Assembly: GCA_014297435.1 (NCBI GenBank)
Contig: JACOQA010000003.1
Span: forward strand, 62,001-126,000
Reading direction: 5' to 3'
DNA length: 64,000 bases
DNA from: Candidatus Nanohaloarchaea archaeon
GTDB lineage: Archaea > Nanohalarchaeota > Nanosalinia > Nanosalinales > Nanosalinaceae
Shown here: positions 9,010 to 17,610 of the stretch, piece after piece
Numbering within the stretch: the stretch's first letter is position 1
Layout: every line of letters starts with the position of its first letter
Made by a program: the position numbers and the translations under genes
Notes under the pieces: generated by a model
The model's database searches: none
Told to the model about the DNA's origin: nothing
The model's input: the letters and a program-made list of their open reading frames with translations, nothing else

Positions 9010-9714
9010 TCAGATCATCCTGATTATGTAGATACCGGTTCCGATTATGCCTAAAACCAGTAGAAAGGTCAGATCTGACCCAGTATCTTCAGAAATAGTT
9101 TGACTCTCTCCGTCTTTATACCTTTTCGAGCTATTACTATCTGAACTCGTATTTTCCATAGTTATATTCTCTTTATCATCTTTCTCTTCGTAGGTATATT
9201 CGACCTCTGGATCCTTATAGCTATCCTCTTCGACCACTTTCGTATCCATAGGAACTAGTGGATCAACTTCTGCATCGAAAGTTTTATCGAGAACAGCTAC
9301 AACACGGTTGGATATAGAGTAAGAGGAATTGGTTTGTTTAAGACCTCTAACCGTTATAGGAAGTTTGAAGTTGTTATCGTTTCTGTAACGATTTACATCT
9401 AGATCTAAAGTTATGGTTCGGAGTTCGAAATAGTTGCCGTCTAGATAGTAAAGGTTTTCCGTATTCTCGGGGTTTTCTACAATACTTGGCTTTAGAGTTA
9501 TATTTTTACCTTCCAGGCTGAATTCTGAAGTGTTTCTGCTCTCTACAACGACTTGTAAAGGTTGCTCGCCAGTGTTAAGAAGCTGGAGATCCATTTTTGA
9601 GTCAAGACTGTTTATCCTTATGTTTGAGGAAGAATCAACGATTCCTAGGCTTGCTAAACCGGAAGAAATCATCCCTGGAATAAAGAGTATGATCAATATT
9701 TTTCGTTTATTCAA
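9010..9714 (-). CDS. Membrane-anchored extracellular protein, unknown
   Basis: The 234-residue protein has an N-terminal signal or anchor (MNKRK then a hydrophobic stretch to about 20), a beta-rich extracellular domain (about 25-165), an acidic Ser/Glu/Lys-rich stalk (about 165-210) and a C-terminal membrane helix (LTFLLVLGIIGTGIYII). This is the layout of a stalked surface protein with a short internal tail. It lies between two other surface-protein genes, 6 nt after the upstream stop and with its own stop abutting the next start, so the three are co-transcribed. No family is recognised. Confidence 0.78.
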   Translation of the reverse strand: MNKRKILIILFIPGMISSGLASLGIVDSSSNIRINSLDSKMDLQLLNTGEQPLQVVVESRNTSEFSLEGKNITLKPSIVENPENTENLYYLDGNYFELRTITLDLDVNRYRNDNNFKLPITVRGLKQTNSSYSISNRVVAVLDKTFDAEVDPLVPMDTKVVEEDSYKDPEVEYTYEEKDDKENITMENTSSDSNSSKRYKDGESQTISEDTGSDLTFLLVLGIIGTGIYIIRMI

Positions 9715-9720
9715 AGCTAT

Positions 9721-11040
9721 TCAACCCGTTAAGTTGGCTTTAAAGTAGATTTTTCCGGTATAGTCGTCCTGTATTAATCCTTGAGGTATGTCAAGCCAGA
9801 AGTAGGAAATTATTGACGACCCTGGTTTTATTTGCTGATCTATTAGGCTGTAGTTCTGAGAAAGCGGGGTTTCCGTAGACACATCGTTGGTTAAACTATA
9901 TGATAGGTTGCCTGCGCCTATAGAATACTCGTTTGGTTTGCTATTTGATTTCAGAGGATCTGCTTTCGTCCAGAGCTTATCAACTGTATTGCTACGTTGA
10001 GGTACCGAGACTTCGTAGCCATCAGAATTATTGAGAGCTGGATTGTCCTCAGTTCCAGGCGATAAAGCTCCAAAGTCCATGCTGCTCCATCCCAAGTTGA
10101 TCAACGCAAGACCGGTTACCTCAACCAGCTTATCCGGCGAATCCTGTGAATCAATCTTTGAATAAGAAGAACTTGAGTTGATATCAAGCAGACGGAAACT
10201 TCCTCTCTCACCCGTCGAGTTTACATCCCAGCTCAAACTACAGGATTCTCCCGAAGACAGAGCACAGCTCTTTTCTGAAGAACCAGTCAAGTAGAAAGGC
10301 TTCGAAAACTTATCGGAAATTAGTGTATCTGCAGTCGAAGATTCGTTGTATCTGGGCGTTATGTAAACTGTGCCACAATCTCCATTAGAGCATGATATTG
10401 AAGCGTTAAGGTCGAATGTTTTGTTCTGCGTTACCGAGATATCATTCTTCGGATCCTCAAAAATGAGATCTATATTACCAAGCTTGGTTACATTAAGTTG
10501 ATGGTTTTCCCGACTTCCAGACATGTTAGACGAGTCATTAACCTCAAAGCTTTGATCATACAGTTGAGAAGACTGTGAAGATATGTTTACGATATATTTG
10601 GCATACATTACTTCTCCAGAGTTGAGCGTCCCTCCTTTCAAAGTATTCCAGGACACTTTTCCCGAATTAGAGGTTCCTGAGTCATAGTCTTGAGATATAT
10701 TATACCAGATCTTTTTCACATCCCAGGAGTTATCTAGACCGTCATGAAACAGGCTGTCGGACTCGTTTAGCTCCCATGACTGACCCCCCTCGTTTGTTAT
10801 ACGGAAATCGAACCTGTATAAGCCAGAGTAGCTCTGATTAAGTTCAAAGGTAGTGTTAAGACCTTCATCAATCTTGACGCCACCTGTCTCTTTCTGTGCT
10901 TCGGAGAGATATGTAACGTTGTGAACGCTTACTTGAGTTACGTTAGGCAGAGTGCCTTCAGTTGATCCAAAGGTATCTGCAGAGACACCGCCAGAAACCA
11001 GTATCGAAAGAAAGAGTAGAAGGCTTATCTTCTTATTCAT
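9721..11040 (-). CDS. Secreted surface protein, unknown (439 aa)
   Basis: The start is set at ATG 11040 (MNKKISLLLFLSILVSGG) because this places a signal peptide at the N-terminus; the longer reading frame up to 11106 adds 22 basic residues unlike any signal. The mature protein is beta-rich and carries paired cysteines (SCSNGDC and a later CALSSGESC) that could form disulfides. It has many N-x-S/T sequons and no C-terminal helix, and ends in KANLTG. It is second in the four-gene reverse-strand operon. With neighbours of similar build it probably contributes to an envelope complex; the molecular role is unknown. Confidence 0.78.
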   Translation of the reverse strand: MNKKISLLLFLSILVSGGVSADTFGSTEGTLPNVTQVSVHNVTYLSEAQKETGGVKIDEGLNTTFELNQSYSGLYRFDFRITNEGGQSWELNESDSLFHDGLDNSWDVKKIWYNISQDYDSGTSNSGKVSWNTLKGGTLNSGEVMYAKYIVNISSQSSQLYDQSFEVNDSSNMSGSRENHQLNVTKLGNIDLIFEDPKNDISVTQNKTFDLNASISCSNGDCGTVYITPRYNESSTADTLISDKFSKPFYLTGSSEKSCALSSGESCSLSWDVNSTGERGSFRLLDINSSSSYSKIDSQDSPDKLVEVTGLALINLGWSSMDFGALSPGTEDNPALNNSDGYEVSVPQRSNTVDKLWTKADPLKSNSKPNEYSIGAGNLSYSLTNDVSTETPLSQNYSLIDQQIKPGSSIISYFWLDIPQGLIQDDYTGKIYFKANLTG

Positions 11041-11077
11041 CTGCTTAGAACACTTTTCTGCCTCGATCTTATTAAAT

Positions 11078-11518
11078 CTAGATGAAGCGTATCGAGATGC
11101 CGGCAACCTCCCCCATTATCGCCACAAGCGCCAGCCACTGATATGAAGTATAGTAGGCTTCCAGCCCTGATTCCGTTGTCTCAAGCGATTCGAAAGATGA
11201 TCCTGCCTCATTGATTCTTCTGGCCGCAGTCAGAATCCTTTCAGCAACTGGTGTGCCGGTACGTGAAAGAGCATCGAGATCTGACTGGAACTCGTTTGAA
11301 TTGATTATTGCCGTTGCCTCCGAAATCTTTGCGTTTGATGATTTCACGTCCTGTAAAGCAGAATTGAAACTTAATGCGCCGTGGATAGATACGATTAGTA
11401 GAGCGGTGGATGCAATTATAGTTATCTTGCTCAGTTCAAATCTTTCGATTCCATAGGTTTCGTGGACGTCCTCTAGCTTCCTCTCGATGTTTGAAAGCTT
11501 TGATTTCTTGGACTCCAT
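11078..11518 (-). CDS. Small two-helix membrane protein with extracellular coiled coil
   Basis: The first 27 residues are charged and cytoplasmic. A membrane helix follows at about 29-50 (ITIIASTALLIVSIHGAL), then about 75 helical residues with heptad character, and a second hydrophobic helix at about 127-146 that ends the protein (WLALVAIMGEVAGISIRF). No family is recognised. It is first in the surface-protein operon (9721, 9010, 7279 follow on the same strand). A role in anchoring or assembling the secreted products is inference from context. Confidence 0.7.
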   Translation of the reverse strand: MESKKSKLSNIERKLEDVHETYGIERFELSKITIIASTALLIVSIHGALSFNSALQDVKSSNAKISEATAIINSNEFQSDLDALSRTGTPVAERILTAARRINEAGSSFESLETTESGLEAYYTSYQWLALVAIMGEVAGISIRFI

Positions 11519-11601
11519 AACCCGGATTTATTTGTGGCGGTTTAAATTGTGCACGGCAAGACACCGGGGTCGTTTAAAAATTTCCAGCCGTTGTTAGTAT
11601 T

Positions 11602-12006
11602 ATGGGAATAAAGCTTTGGATGGTTTTCGAGGCAGTAGCCGCTGAGAAAGCTGATGTAGAGGAATCTTTAGAAGATCACGTAGACGCTATGAAGTCCGAA
11701 GACGATATAGATATAATTGAAATTGAAAAGGACGAAACAGAGAGGATGGAAGATCCGCATCCAAGTCTTGACGAAGGCTACTCTCAAGTATTAGAGATGC
11801 GGGCAGAGTTCGGATCCTTCCCCAAGGCAGTAGAAACAGTAATCAACTACGGTCCGACATACGTACAGGTCGAAGGTCCTGACTCCTACACTATGGATCT
11901 GGCAGAGTCACAGGAAAGTCTTCAGAGTGTCGCGAAGACTATGCATAAGTACGCGCAGATGGGTGCAGGAGGAGTGCTTATTTCCAAAGCCGGAGACGAA
12001 AACTAG
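11602..12006 (+). CDS. Conserved archaeal hypothetical protein
   Basis: This is a 134-residue soluble acidic protein beginning MGIKLWMVFEAVAAEKADVE. The run of a helical N-terminus, YSQVLEMRAEFGSF, then INYGPTYVQVEGPD and a C-terminal helix ending MGAGGVLIS resembles a family I associate with many archaea, but I know no function for it. It is transcribed away from the reverse-strand surface operon and is followed after 25 nt by the membrane-bound winged-helix regulator, so the two may share a transcript. Confidence 0.75.
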   Translation: MGIKLWMVFEAVAAEKADVEESLEDHVDAMKSEDDIDIIEIEKDETERMEDPHPSLDEGYSQVLEMRAEFGSFPKAVETVINYGPTYVQVEGPDSYTMDLAESQESLQSVAKTMHKYAQMGAGGVLISKAGDEN

Positions 12007-12031
12007 ACGGCTCAACACCGAGGTTTCACGA

Positions 12032-12922
12032 ATGAGGAAAACAGCGTTAATCGTAGGACTTATTTTTATGACAGCTGCAGCCTCAGCAACCATAGTTGAA
12101 TCCGAGGAGGTAAATGTTGATCTTGCATCCGGCGATGTCGAGGTCGATCTCTACATACAAGAACTTACCTCTTCCTCAATAAGCTACACGACGAGTTACA
12201 ATATTGAAGATGTTGAAGCCAGTATAAACGGTCAAGAACTTGATTGTTCTACTGAAAGCCTTCAGTTCGGATCTGAAATAAGCTGTGATACCGAAATGAG
12301 AGACAACTTTTCCGTCAAACTTAATTTCTCCTCCGACAACCTTGTCTCTACGAGACAGAATGCCAATATTCTAAGATACAGCCACTCTGTTTACAGACCT
12401 ACACAGGAATACAGAATGCGTGTTCTTCTCCCTCAAGGCACAGGACTTCTTGATGAAGACGAAGTCTCAATCCCTGTAGTATCCCCTGAAGATTACAGAA
12501 CAGGCAGCAACGGTCGCAGGATATTCGTGGAGTGGGATCAAAACCCTCAGCTTGGCGATACACTCAACTTTCAGATAGTCTATGATAAATACGAGAACTC
12601 GAACGGCTTCCCTGTGGCAATGGCTCTCTCAATACTAACGACTCTGATTGTTGCAGGACTTGGATACTTCGGCTACAAGAGACTGAACAGAGAGAGCGTG
12701 GAATCAGTCTATGACCAGCTTTCAAGTGATGAGATAGATGTGATTGAGCTATTGAGAGAAAATGAGGGAGAGATGCTACAGAAAGATGTTGTAGACCGAT
12801 CTGATTACTCAAAGGCTAAGATATCAGGAGTAGTATCCGAACTGGTTGATAAAGAGATAGTCACGAAGGAGAAAGAAGGAAGAAGCAACAAGCTACGAAT
12901 AGTCTCAAAATACTCTCATTGA
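12032..12922 (+). CDS. Membrane-bound winged-helix regulator
   Basis: The start is set at ATG 12032, which gives a signal peptide (MRKTALIVGLIFMTAAASA) and 296 residues. An extracellular beta domain follows (about 25-195), then one membrane helix (about 200-220, VAMALSILTTLIVAGLGYFGY) and a cytoplasmic winged-helix domain (about 232-294: SSDEIDVIELLRENEGEMLQ, SKAKISGVVSELVDKEIV). The wing KEKEGRSNKLRIV is visible. This is the DUF7345-TM-DUF7343 layout of archaeal membrane-anchored transcription regulators, which are proposed to sense outside conditions. Sitting among envelope genes, it may control them; this is inference. Confidence 0.83.
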   Translation: MRKTALIVGLIFMTAAASATIVESEEVNVDLASGDVEVDLYIQELTSSSISYTTSYNIEDVEASINGQELDCSTESLQFGSEISCDTEMRDNFSVKLNFSSDNLVSTRQNANILRYSHSVYRPTQEYRMRVLLPQGTGLLDEDEVSIPVVSPEDYRTGSNGRRIFVEWDQNPQLGDTLNFQIVYDKYENSNGFPVAMALSILTTLIVAGLGYFGYKRLNRESVESVYDQLSSDEIDVIELLRENEGEMLQKDVVDRSDYSKAKISGVVSELVDKEIVTKEKEGRSNKLRIVSKYSH

Positions 12923-12923
12923 A

Positions 12924-13217
12924 CTAACGGCTTTTAGCTATAGGAAGTATCTGAATATTCCCGTCTTCAATTTTCCTGCATACACACTCAAGTTCTGTAG
13001 CGTTTTCTACTCTTTCGGACAAGTCTACTTCGATAGAACCAGGAGGATAACAAGCTATTGAACCGTTGAAACTCTGGTTCTGCTGTATAGTATTCTCAAT
13101 CTCCTGGCAATTCGAGACATTTGATCCAGGAACCAATAAGACCGAAATCAACAACCCGAACAAAAGCCCTACTGAGCCAACGGCAACCACTAACCTACTC
13201 CGTTCCATTTTCTTCAC
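12924..13217 (-). CDS. Small single-helix extracytoplasmic protein
   Basis: The 97-residue protein has a membrane helix at about residues 8-30 (LVVAVGSVGLLFGLLISVLLV) and an external domain with four cysteines (NCQEIENT, IACYPP, ELECVCRK). Its start overlaps the upstream thioredoxin-like gene by 23 nt, so the two are translationally coupled. A small membrane-tethered cysteine protein next to a membrane thioredoxin suggests a redox partner or substrate, which is inference. ATG 13208 (fourth codon) is an alternative start. Confidence 0.68.
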   Translation of the reverse strand: MKKMERSRLVVAVGSVGLLFGLLISVLLVPGSNVSNCQEIENTIQQNQSFNGSIACYPPGSIEVDLSERVENATELECVCRKIEDGNIQILPIAKSR

Positions 13218-13962
13218 CTGTCGTGTTAGAGGTTAGGTTGTCTCTGGTAGAGTTCAGTATTTCGCGAATGTTTTCTGTACTTCTGTTAGTTGGTTCTGTA
13301 GCGTTGACTTGATTTGAAATAACATTTTCAAGTTCTTCTTTCGACTGGAAACCTCTGTAAACCTCTCCTTCGATTATAAGAGCCGGGTATGAGCTTACAT
13401 TATGATATTTTTGGACGAAATTAATGTGCTTCATATCTAGATCAGTGTCCAAGGGATATACTGCAAGCTTATCCTCGTACTCATCTCTTAGATAGGTAAG
13501 AACGGTTCCTTGGTCCTCACATGCGCCACAGTCTTTCTTAGTGTAGAGATAAATTACATCAACCATTTTCGAGTCGCAACTTTTCTCCAGAGTTCTTACC
13601 TCAATCAAGTTCTGCACAAGCAAGTTCATGTAACGCTTTTTCAAGGTCTGGTAATCTGATGCCTTGAACTTACTGGATCTTTCATGAGCCGCAACCTTCT
13701 TTCTGAGTTCTTCTATTTCAGGCTTTGAGGTATCAATCCAGTTTTCCATAGCTCGGCATTCGCTTGATTTAGCTTCTTCTGCAAGCTGGAGGCTTAATGA
13801 CTGAGATCTTTGTTCTACTTCAATCTGTTTAATGCTCTCTCTTAATTCAGCAGTCTTGTAATCTTGAAGTGTTATGCCCGCTGCAAGGATCACAGAGAAA
13901 ACTAGGGCTGTTGAAAGTACTGCAAGTATCAGATATTTCCAGTCAACTTTTCTGTCTACCAT
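13195..13962 (-). CDS. Membrane-anchored thioredoxin-fold protein
   Basis: The 255-residue protein has an N-terminal helix anchor (about 10-30), a long helical stalk with coiled-coil pattern (about 35-125) and a thioredoxin-like domain (about 132-220). The active-site-type motif is KDCGAC (CxxC) and the cis-proline loop is SSYPALI, both as in thioredoxins. The domain should lie outside the membrane and act on disulfides of secreted proteins. A Ser/Thr/Asn-rich tail with sequons follows. It overlaps the glycosyltransferase gene by 7 nt and the next small protein by 23 nt, forming a three-gene operon. Confidence 0.83.
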   Translation of the reverse strand: MVDRKVDWKYLILAVLSTALVFSVILAAGITLQDYKTAELRESIKQIEVEQRSQSLSLQLAEEAKSSECRAMENWIDTSKPEIEELRKKVAAHERSSKFKASDYQTLKKRYMNLLVQNLIEVRTLEKSCDSKMVDVIYLYTKKDCGACEDQGTVLTYLRDEYEDKLAVYPLDTDLDMKHINFVQKYHNVSSYPALIIEGEVYRGFQSKEELENVISNQVNATEPTNRSTENIREILNSTRDNLTSNTTGEENGTE

Positions 13963-15173
13963 ATTTTCTTACCTCCTCTAATCTCCTCTAGAGCTGCCGA
14001 GATCCAGAATGCCGCGTAAAGCATTCCGTAAACGGTCAGGAACAGTATGTAGTGTACCTTTCTCTCCCACAGGCTTAAGTCCTCTTCCGATGTCCTGAGA
14101 CTGTAGTAAAGCATCACAAGTCCGGCTCCACCTAAAACCAGGTAGAATAAATGGAATATTGAAAGGGACTGAACTGATAGAGATAGACCTCCTATAGGTA
14201 TTGTACCTACCAGCATGAAGGTGTGGAACATCTGGATTATGCCTGTTATGATCTTGTAGGTCAGATGCGTAAGTAGGAAGACCGTGACCGTTATGAACAA
14301 TAGGTTGAACGGTAGTATAATCACCCCAAGATTACCGTATCTAGGATTGAACCAGAGCTCGTCGTATTCAATAATATTATTTATGTAGCCACGGTACCAG
14401 CGAGTTCTCTGTCTAAACAGACCTTTGAGTGTTGAAGGAGATGGCGTGTCAACGTATGCATTGGTCGAGTTCTTTATCTTCGCACCGTTCTTGTACATTC
14501 TGAACGCAACTTCCATATCCTCAGTAAGGGTTTCCTCATCCCACCCCCCTATTTCCTTGAGATATTCTGCATCATAAATACTGCCCGGTCCAGGCATTAC
14601 CCACTGAGAATCAAAGATTCCGAACAGCTTTCTCAAGAAAACATTGTATATGAACTCCGCCCACATGACTTTCTCCGACCACGTCTGAGGATTCTTAACT
14701 TTCATAGCAGGCGTTACACCCTTCACTCCATCTTCCTCGAAGTATCCGACCATAGCCTTTACCATTCCCGGTTCTGCAACTGAGTCAGCGTCCATGCAGC
14801 CTATAAGTTCGGTATCTACTTTTTCAAGCACTTGATTCATGGAATTTGCTTTGCCGGAGTTCTCCTTATCTACTATTTCAATACGGTCTTTGAATTGACT
14901 CATTTTCTCAAGTGTTGAGTCCTTTGAACCGTCGTTGATAGCTATAATCTCTAGATTGCCAGGATAATTCTGTTCAAGTAGAGAGTTTATGCACTCCTCA
15001 ACATATTCCTCTTCGTTGTAAGCCGGAACCAAGAACGTTACCGATGGAAACCTAGATGGAACCGGATCTGTATAGACGTCTTTCCTGTTCAAGAAATACA
15101 CTAATAGCCATAAAGATACCGAAAAAATCATAACTGCGAATATTCCGATGTATAGAATGTCGATTAACTGCAT
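13956..15173 (-). CDS. Membrane glycosyltransferase, family 2
   Basis: This is a processive-type GT2 enzyme like those making polysaccharides. It has an N-terminal helix (about 8-28), a catalytic domain (about 45-270) and several C-terminal helices (about 285-400). Catalytic landmarks are VPAYNEEEYVEEC, NDGSKDST (nucleotide-sugar binding), MDADS (DxD), LTEDME (general base) and RQRTRWYRG, the QxxRW motif of hyaluronan- and cellulose-synthase-like enzymes. The length of 405 residues is typical. It heads a reverse-strand operon with the thioredoxin-like protein. The likely role is envelope polysaccharide or glycan synthesis; the sugar cannot be read from sequence. Confidence 0.88.
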   Translation of the reverse strand: MQLIDILYIGIFAVMIFSVSLWLLVYFLNRKDVYTDPVPSRFPSVTFLVPAYNEEEYVEECINSLLEQNYPGNLEIIAINDGSKDSTLEKMSQFKDRIEIVDKENSGKANSMNQVLEKVDTELIGCMDADSVAEPGMVKAMVGYFEEDGVKGVTPAMKVKNPQTWSEKVMWAEFIYNVFLRKLFGIFDSQWVMPGPGSIYDAEYLKEIGGWDEETLTEDMEVAFRMYKNGAKIKNSTNAYVDTPSPSTLKGLFRQRTRWYRGYINNIIEYDELWFNPRYGNLGVIILPFNLLFITVTVFLLTHLTYKIITGIIQMFHTFMLVGTIPIGGLSLSVQSLSIFHLFYLVLGGAGLVMLYYSLRTSEEDLSLWERKVHYILFLTVYGMLYAAFWISAALEEIRGGKKIW

Positions 15174-15294
15174 CTCTACCGCTGTTTAAATGAGGTCGAA
15201 TCATCTTCTTAAAATAAATTATTCCGACCCCGATCCTGAGAAAAATATCGCCGGGGCTTTTTTGAAGAGAGAAGACATGAGAATCATACATCTC

Positions 15295-16362
15295 ATGAAA
15301 ATCTCCGTAGTAATCCCTGCATACAATGAGGAGGAGAAGTTGGAAGACTGCTGTGAAGAAGTGATCCAAAGAAAGACTGTAGGAGAAGTCTTGATAGTTG
15401 AGGACGGTTGCACAGATAGTACGCCCAAGATTGCTTCTAGAATTGCGTCAGAAAACGACAAAGTGAGACACATACATAAAGAAGAGAAACTAGGGAAAGG
15501 AAGAGCTATTGAAATAGGTTTTGAGAACACTTCATCAGACATAGTATGTTTCATGGATGCTGATCTTTCGACCGATTTGTCCGCACTTGAAAGACTTCTA
15601 GAGGAGTTTGAGGACGGAGCGGACCTTGTAATCGGAAGCCGTTACATGAAGGAGAGCAGATGTGAGAGAAAAGCAGTTAGATCGGGTCTAAGCAGGATTT
15701 ACAACATTCTTGCGTCAAAAATGTTAGGTAATTCAATTAAAGACCGTCAATGCGGGTTTAAAGCATTAAGAAAAAGTTCTTTTGAAGAACTGAACGACTC
15801 AATCCAATCTAATGGATGGTTCTGGGACACCGAACTCATCTATAGGGCTAATCAATCAGGGATGATCGTAAGAGAAATATCTGTAGATTGGAGACCTTCT
15901 GGAGAGTCTGAAGTTAATATCGGTTCTGCAAGCCTAGAGATGCTGAGAGGTCTTATAGGATTGAAGGAAGAGCAGCATCCACGTTTGGCAAAATATGTGC
16001 GTTTTGCTTCGGTTGGAGCAGTTGCAGGCGTACTCAATTCAGTAATCCTTTTCACACTGACCGAGTTCTTGAATTTACACTACCTAGCAAGCTCTGCAAT
16101 AGCTATAGAGACAGGGATAATATTCATGTTCTTCATAAATAATCATTTCACGTTTGAAACTACGAAAAAAGGATTGGAGAATGTTGTTGAGGGAATAATT
16201 CGTTCAAACCTCGTCCGGTCAGCAGGAATAGGTCTTTACTTCATAACGCTCTACGCTTTAACTGAAGCAGGAAGCTACTACCTAATCTCTAACGTCATAG
16301 CTCTTTTCATATCCTCCATTCTAAACTTCATAGGCGAGAAGCGATTTAATTGGAAGGAATAG
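15295..16362 (+). CDS. Dolichol-phosphate-sugar synthase fused to GtrA-like membrane domain
   Basis: Residues 1 to about 215 form a GT2 domain of the DPM1/DPG type: MKISVVIPAYNEEEKL, VEDGCTDST, CFMDADLSTD, VIGSRYM and the DRQCGFKA segment. Residues about 245-355 form a four-helix GtrA-like domain (VRFASVGAVAGVLNSVILF to NFIGEKRFNW). The fusion would transfer a sugar to a polyprenyl phosphate and move or anchor the lipid. ATG 15295 is chosen because it begins at the conserved IS-V-V-I-P strand; in-frame ATG 15277 and the longer frame from 15190 add unconserved residues. It feeds lipid-linked sugar to enzymes such as the adjacent GT39-like protein. Confidence 0.87.
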   Translation: MKISVVIPAYNEEEKLEDCCEEVIQRKTVGEVLIVEDGCTDSTPKIASRIASENDKVRHIHKEEKLGKGRAIEIGFENTSSDIVCFMDADLSTDLSALERLLEEFEDGADLVIGSRYMKESRCERKAVRSGLSRIYNILASKMLGNSIKDRQCGFKALRKSSFEELNDSIQSNGWFWDTELIYRANQSGMIVREISVDWRPSGESEVNIGSASLEMLRGLIGLKEEQHPRLAKYVRFASVGAVAGVLNSVILFTLTEFLNLHYLASSAIAIETGIIFMFFINNHFTFETTKKGLENVVEGIIRSNLVRSAGIGLYFITLYALTEAGSYYLISNVIALFISSILNFIGEKRFNWKE

Positions 16363-17578
16363 AGAGATTATAGATCCTGTAGTTTATACATGAGTTTTCA
16401 AAGCTTTTAACAATCTTGTAGTCTTTTTCAGAACTCATAACTGCAAATGATGCATTTTCTTCAGCATTTAAATCCTGAAGGGATTTCCATGGAGAATAAA
16501 CTGATCTGTCAAGCTCAAATCCCGCTATAGCCCAGTTATCAGTTACAATACTGCCTTCCAGACCTTCAGCATAATCAAGCGCTTGATGAAGTGGTTCTCC
16601 GCACTCATTATGAGTATTGTAATTAGCAGTTACAGCAATTCCGGAAGTGAGTATCATTAAAGAGGATACTGCGATAAACAAGTTTCTGTCTAGACCTCTG
16701 TAGGCGATTAATATTACAAAGGGTAGTGAGGCAAGCCAGTAACGCTGGAATGAATTTCCTGAAAACAGAAGCATGAATAATGTGTATGATAAAAGCATGG
16801 ATTTCTCAACGATGGGCGAGTCTCTCCATCCGTAAGCGGTTGCAGGCAAAAGGGTTGAGAGCACAGAGATCATAGACATAATACTTGGAATGGTTGCAGC
16901 AAACATCCCAGAACTTGACCATTTAGTAACCCGGGTCACATACATGACAACCTTTGAGAATGGACTTCCGTATTCAACAAGGCTGTAACCCATAAACGGC
17001 AGAGCTCCAATGAAGCCACCTCCGATATAATTTATAATCCCTCTCCTGTTATCAAAGACGAACGCTAAAGCCATTCCTAAGGCAAAGATAAAGAAGAGGT
17101 AGCGGAACGTAGCAGCAACCGACAATAATATTCCTGCCGAAAGAAAATTTCTCTTCCTATACATGTAAAGCGATCCAAGTATGAATAACAATGCAGGAAC
17201 GTCAGTATAGACTCTAGCCGACCAGTGGAGCATTAATGGGGCGAGACCGAAAAAAGCAGTTGGCAAAACCGGATCGTCGAACTCTCTTTCAGCCAACCTA
17301 TAGAATACGAGTATAGAGGCAATTCCGAACATCATTACTGCGAGTCTTGCTGCAAGTACTGAGTCTCCTGTTATTGTCCATATTCCGGCAATAATAAAGG
17401 ATATTGCTGCAGGTCGACTCTCCTCAAAGTTCCCCTCCTGTCCCGAAAAATGCTCTGCATTCAGTAAAAATGAACCCTCATCCCACTCTAGGAAGCCGTT
17501 GAAAGCGAAGAAACCGGAAATAAGAGTGAAGAGAATTAATATGATGAGAAGACGGGAATTGATATTTCCTAGATCCAT
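16346..17578 (-). CDS. Multi-helix glycosyltransferase, GT39/ArnT-like
   Basis: The 410-residue protein has about ten membrane helices. Near the N-terminus is WDEGSFL, the acidic motif in the first external loop of GT39/ArnT/PMT enzymes, followed by ESRPAAISF and the RLAVMMFG helix. These enzymes use polyprenyl-phosphate sugars to glycosylate proteins or lipids at the outer face. Its gene is convergent with the polyprenyl-phosphate sugar synthase fusion, ending inside it by 17 nt. Together they make a plausible donor-and-transferase pair for the surface proteins to the left; the acceptor is unknown. Confidence 0.8.
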   Translation of the reverse strand: MDLGNINSRLLIILILFTLISGFFAFNGFLEWDEGSFLLNAEHFSGQEGNFEESRPAAISFIIAGIWTITGDSVLAARLAVMMFGIASILVFYRLAEREFDDPVLPTAFFGLAPLMLHWSARVYTDVPALLFILGSLYMYRKRNFLSAGILLSVAATFRYLFFIFALGMALAFVFDNRRGIINYIGGGFIGALPFMGYSLVEYGSPFSKVVMYVTRVTKWSSSGMFAATIPSIMSMISVLSTLLPATAYGWRDSPIVEKSMLLSYTLFMLLFSGNSFQRYWLASLPFVILIAYRGLDRNLFIAVSSLMILTSGIAVTANYNTHNECGEPLHQALDYAEGLEGSIVTDNWAIAGFELDRSVYSPWKSLQDLNAEENASFAVMSSEKDYKIVKSFENSCINYRIYNLSIPSN

Positions 17579-17610
17579 AGGTCTTTTTACTGGACTTTCC
17601 GTCTTAAACC

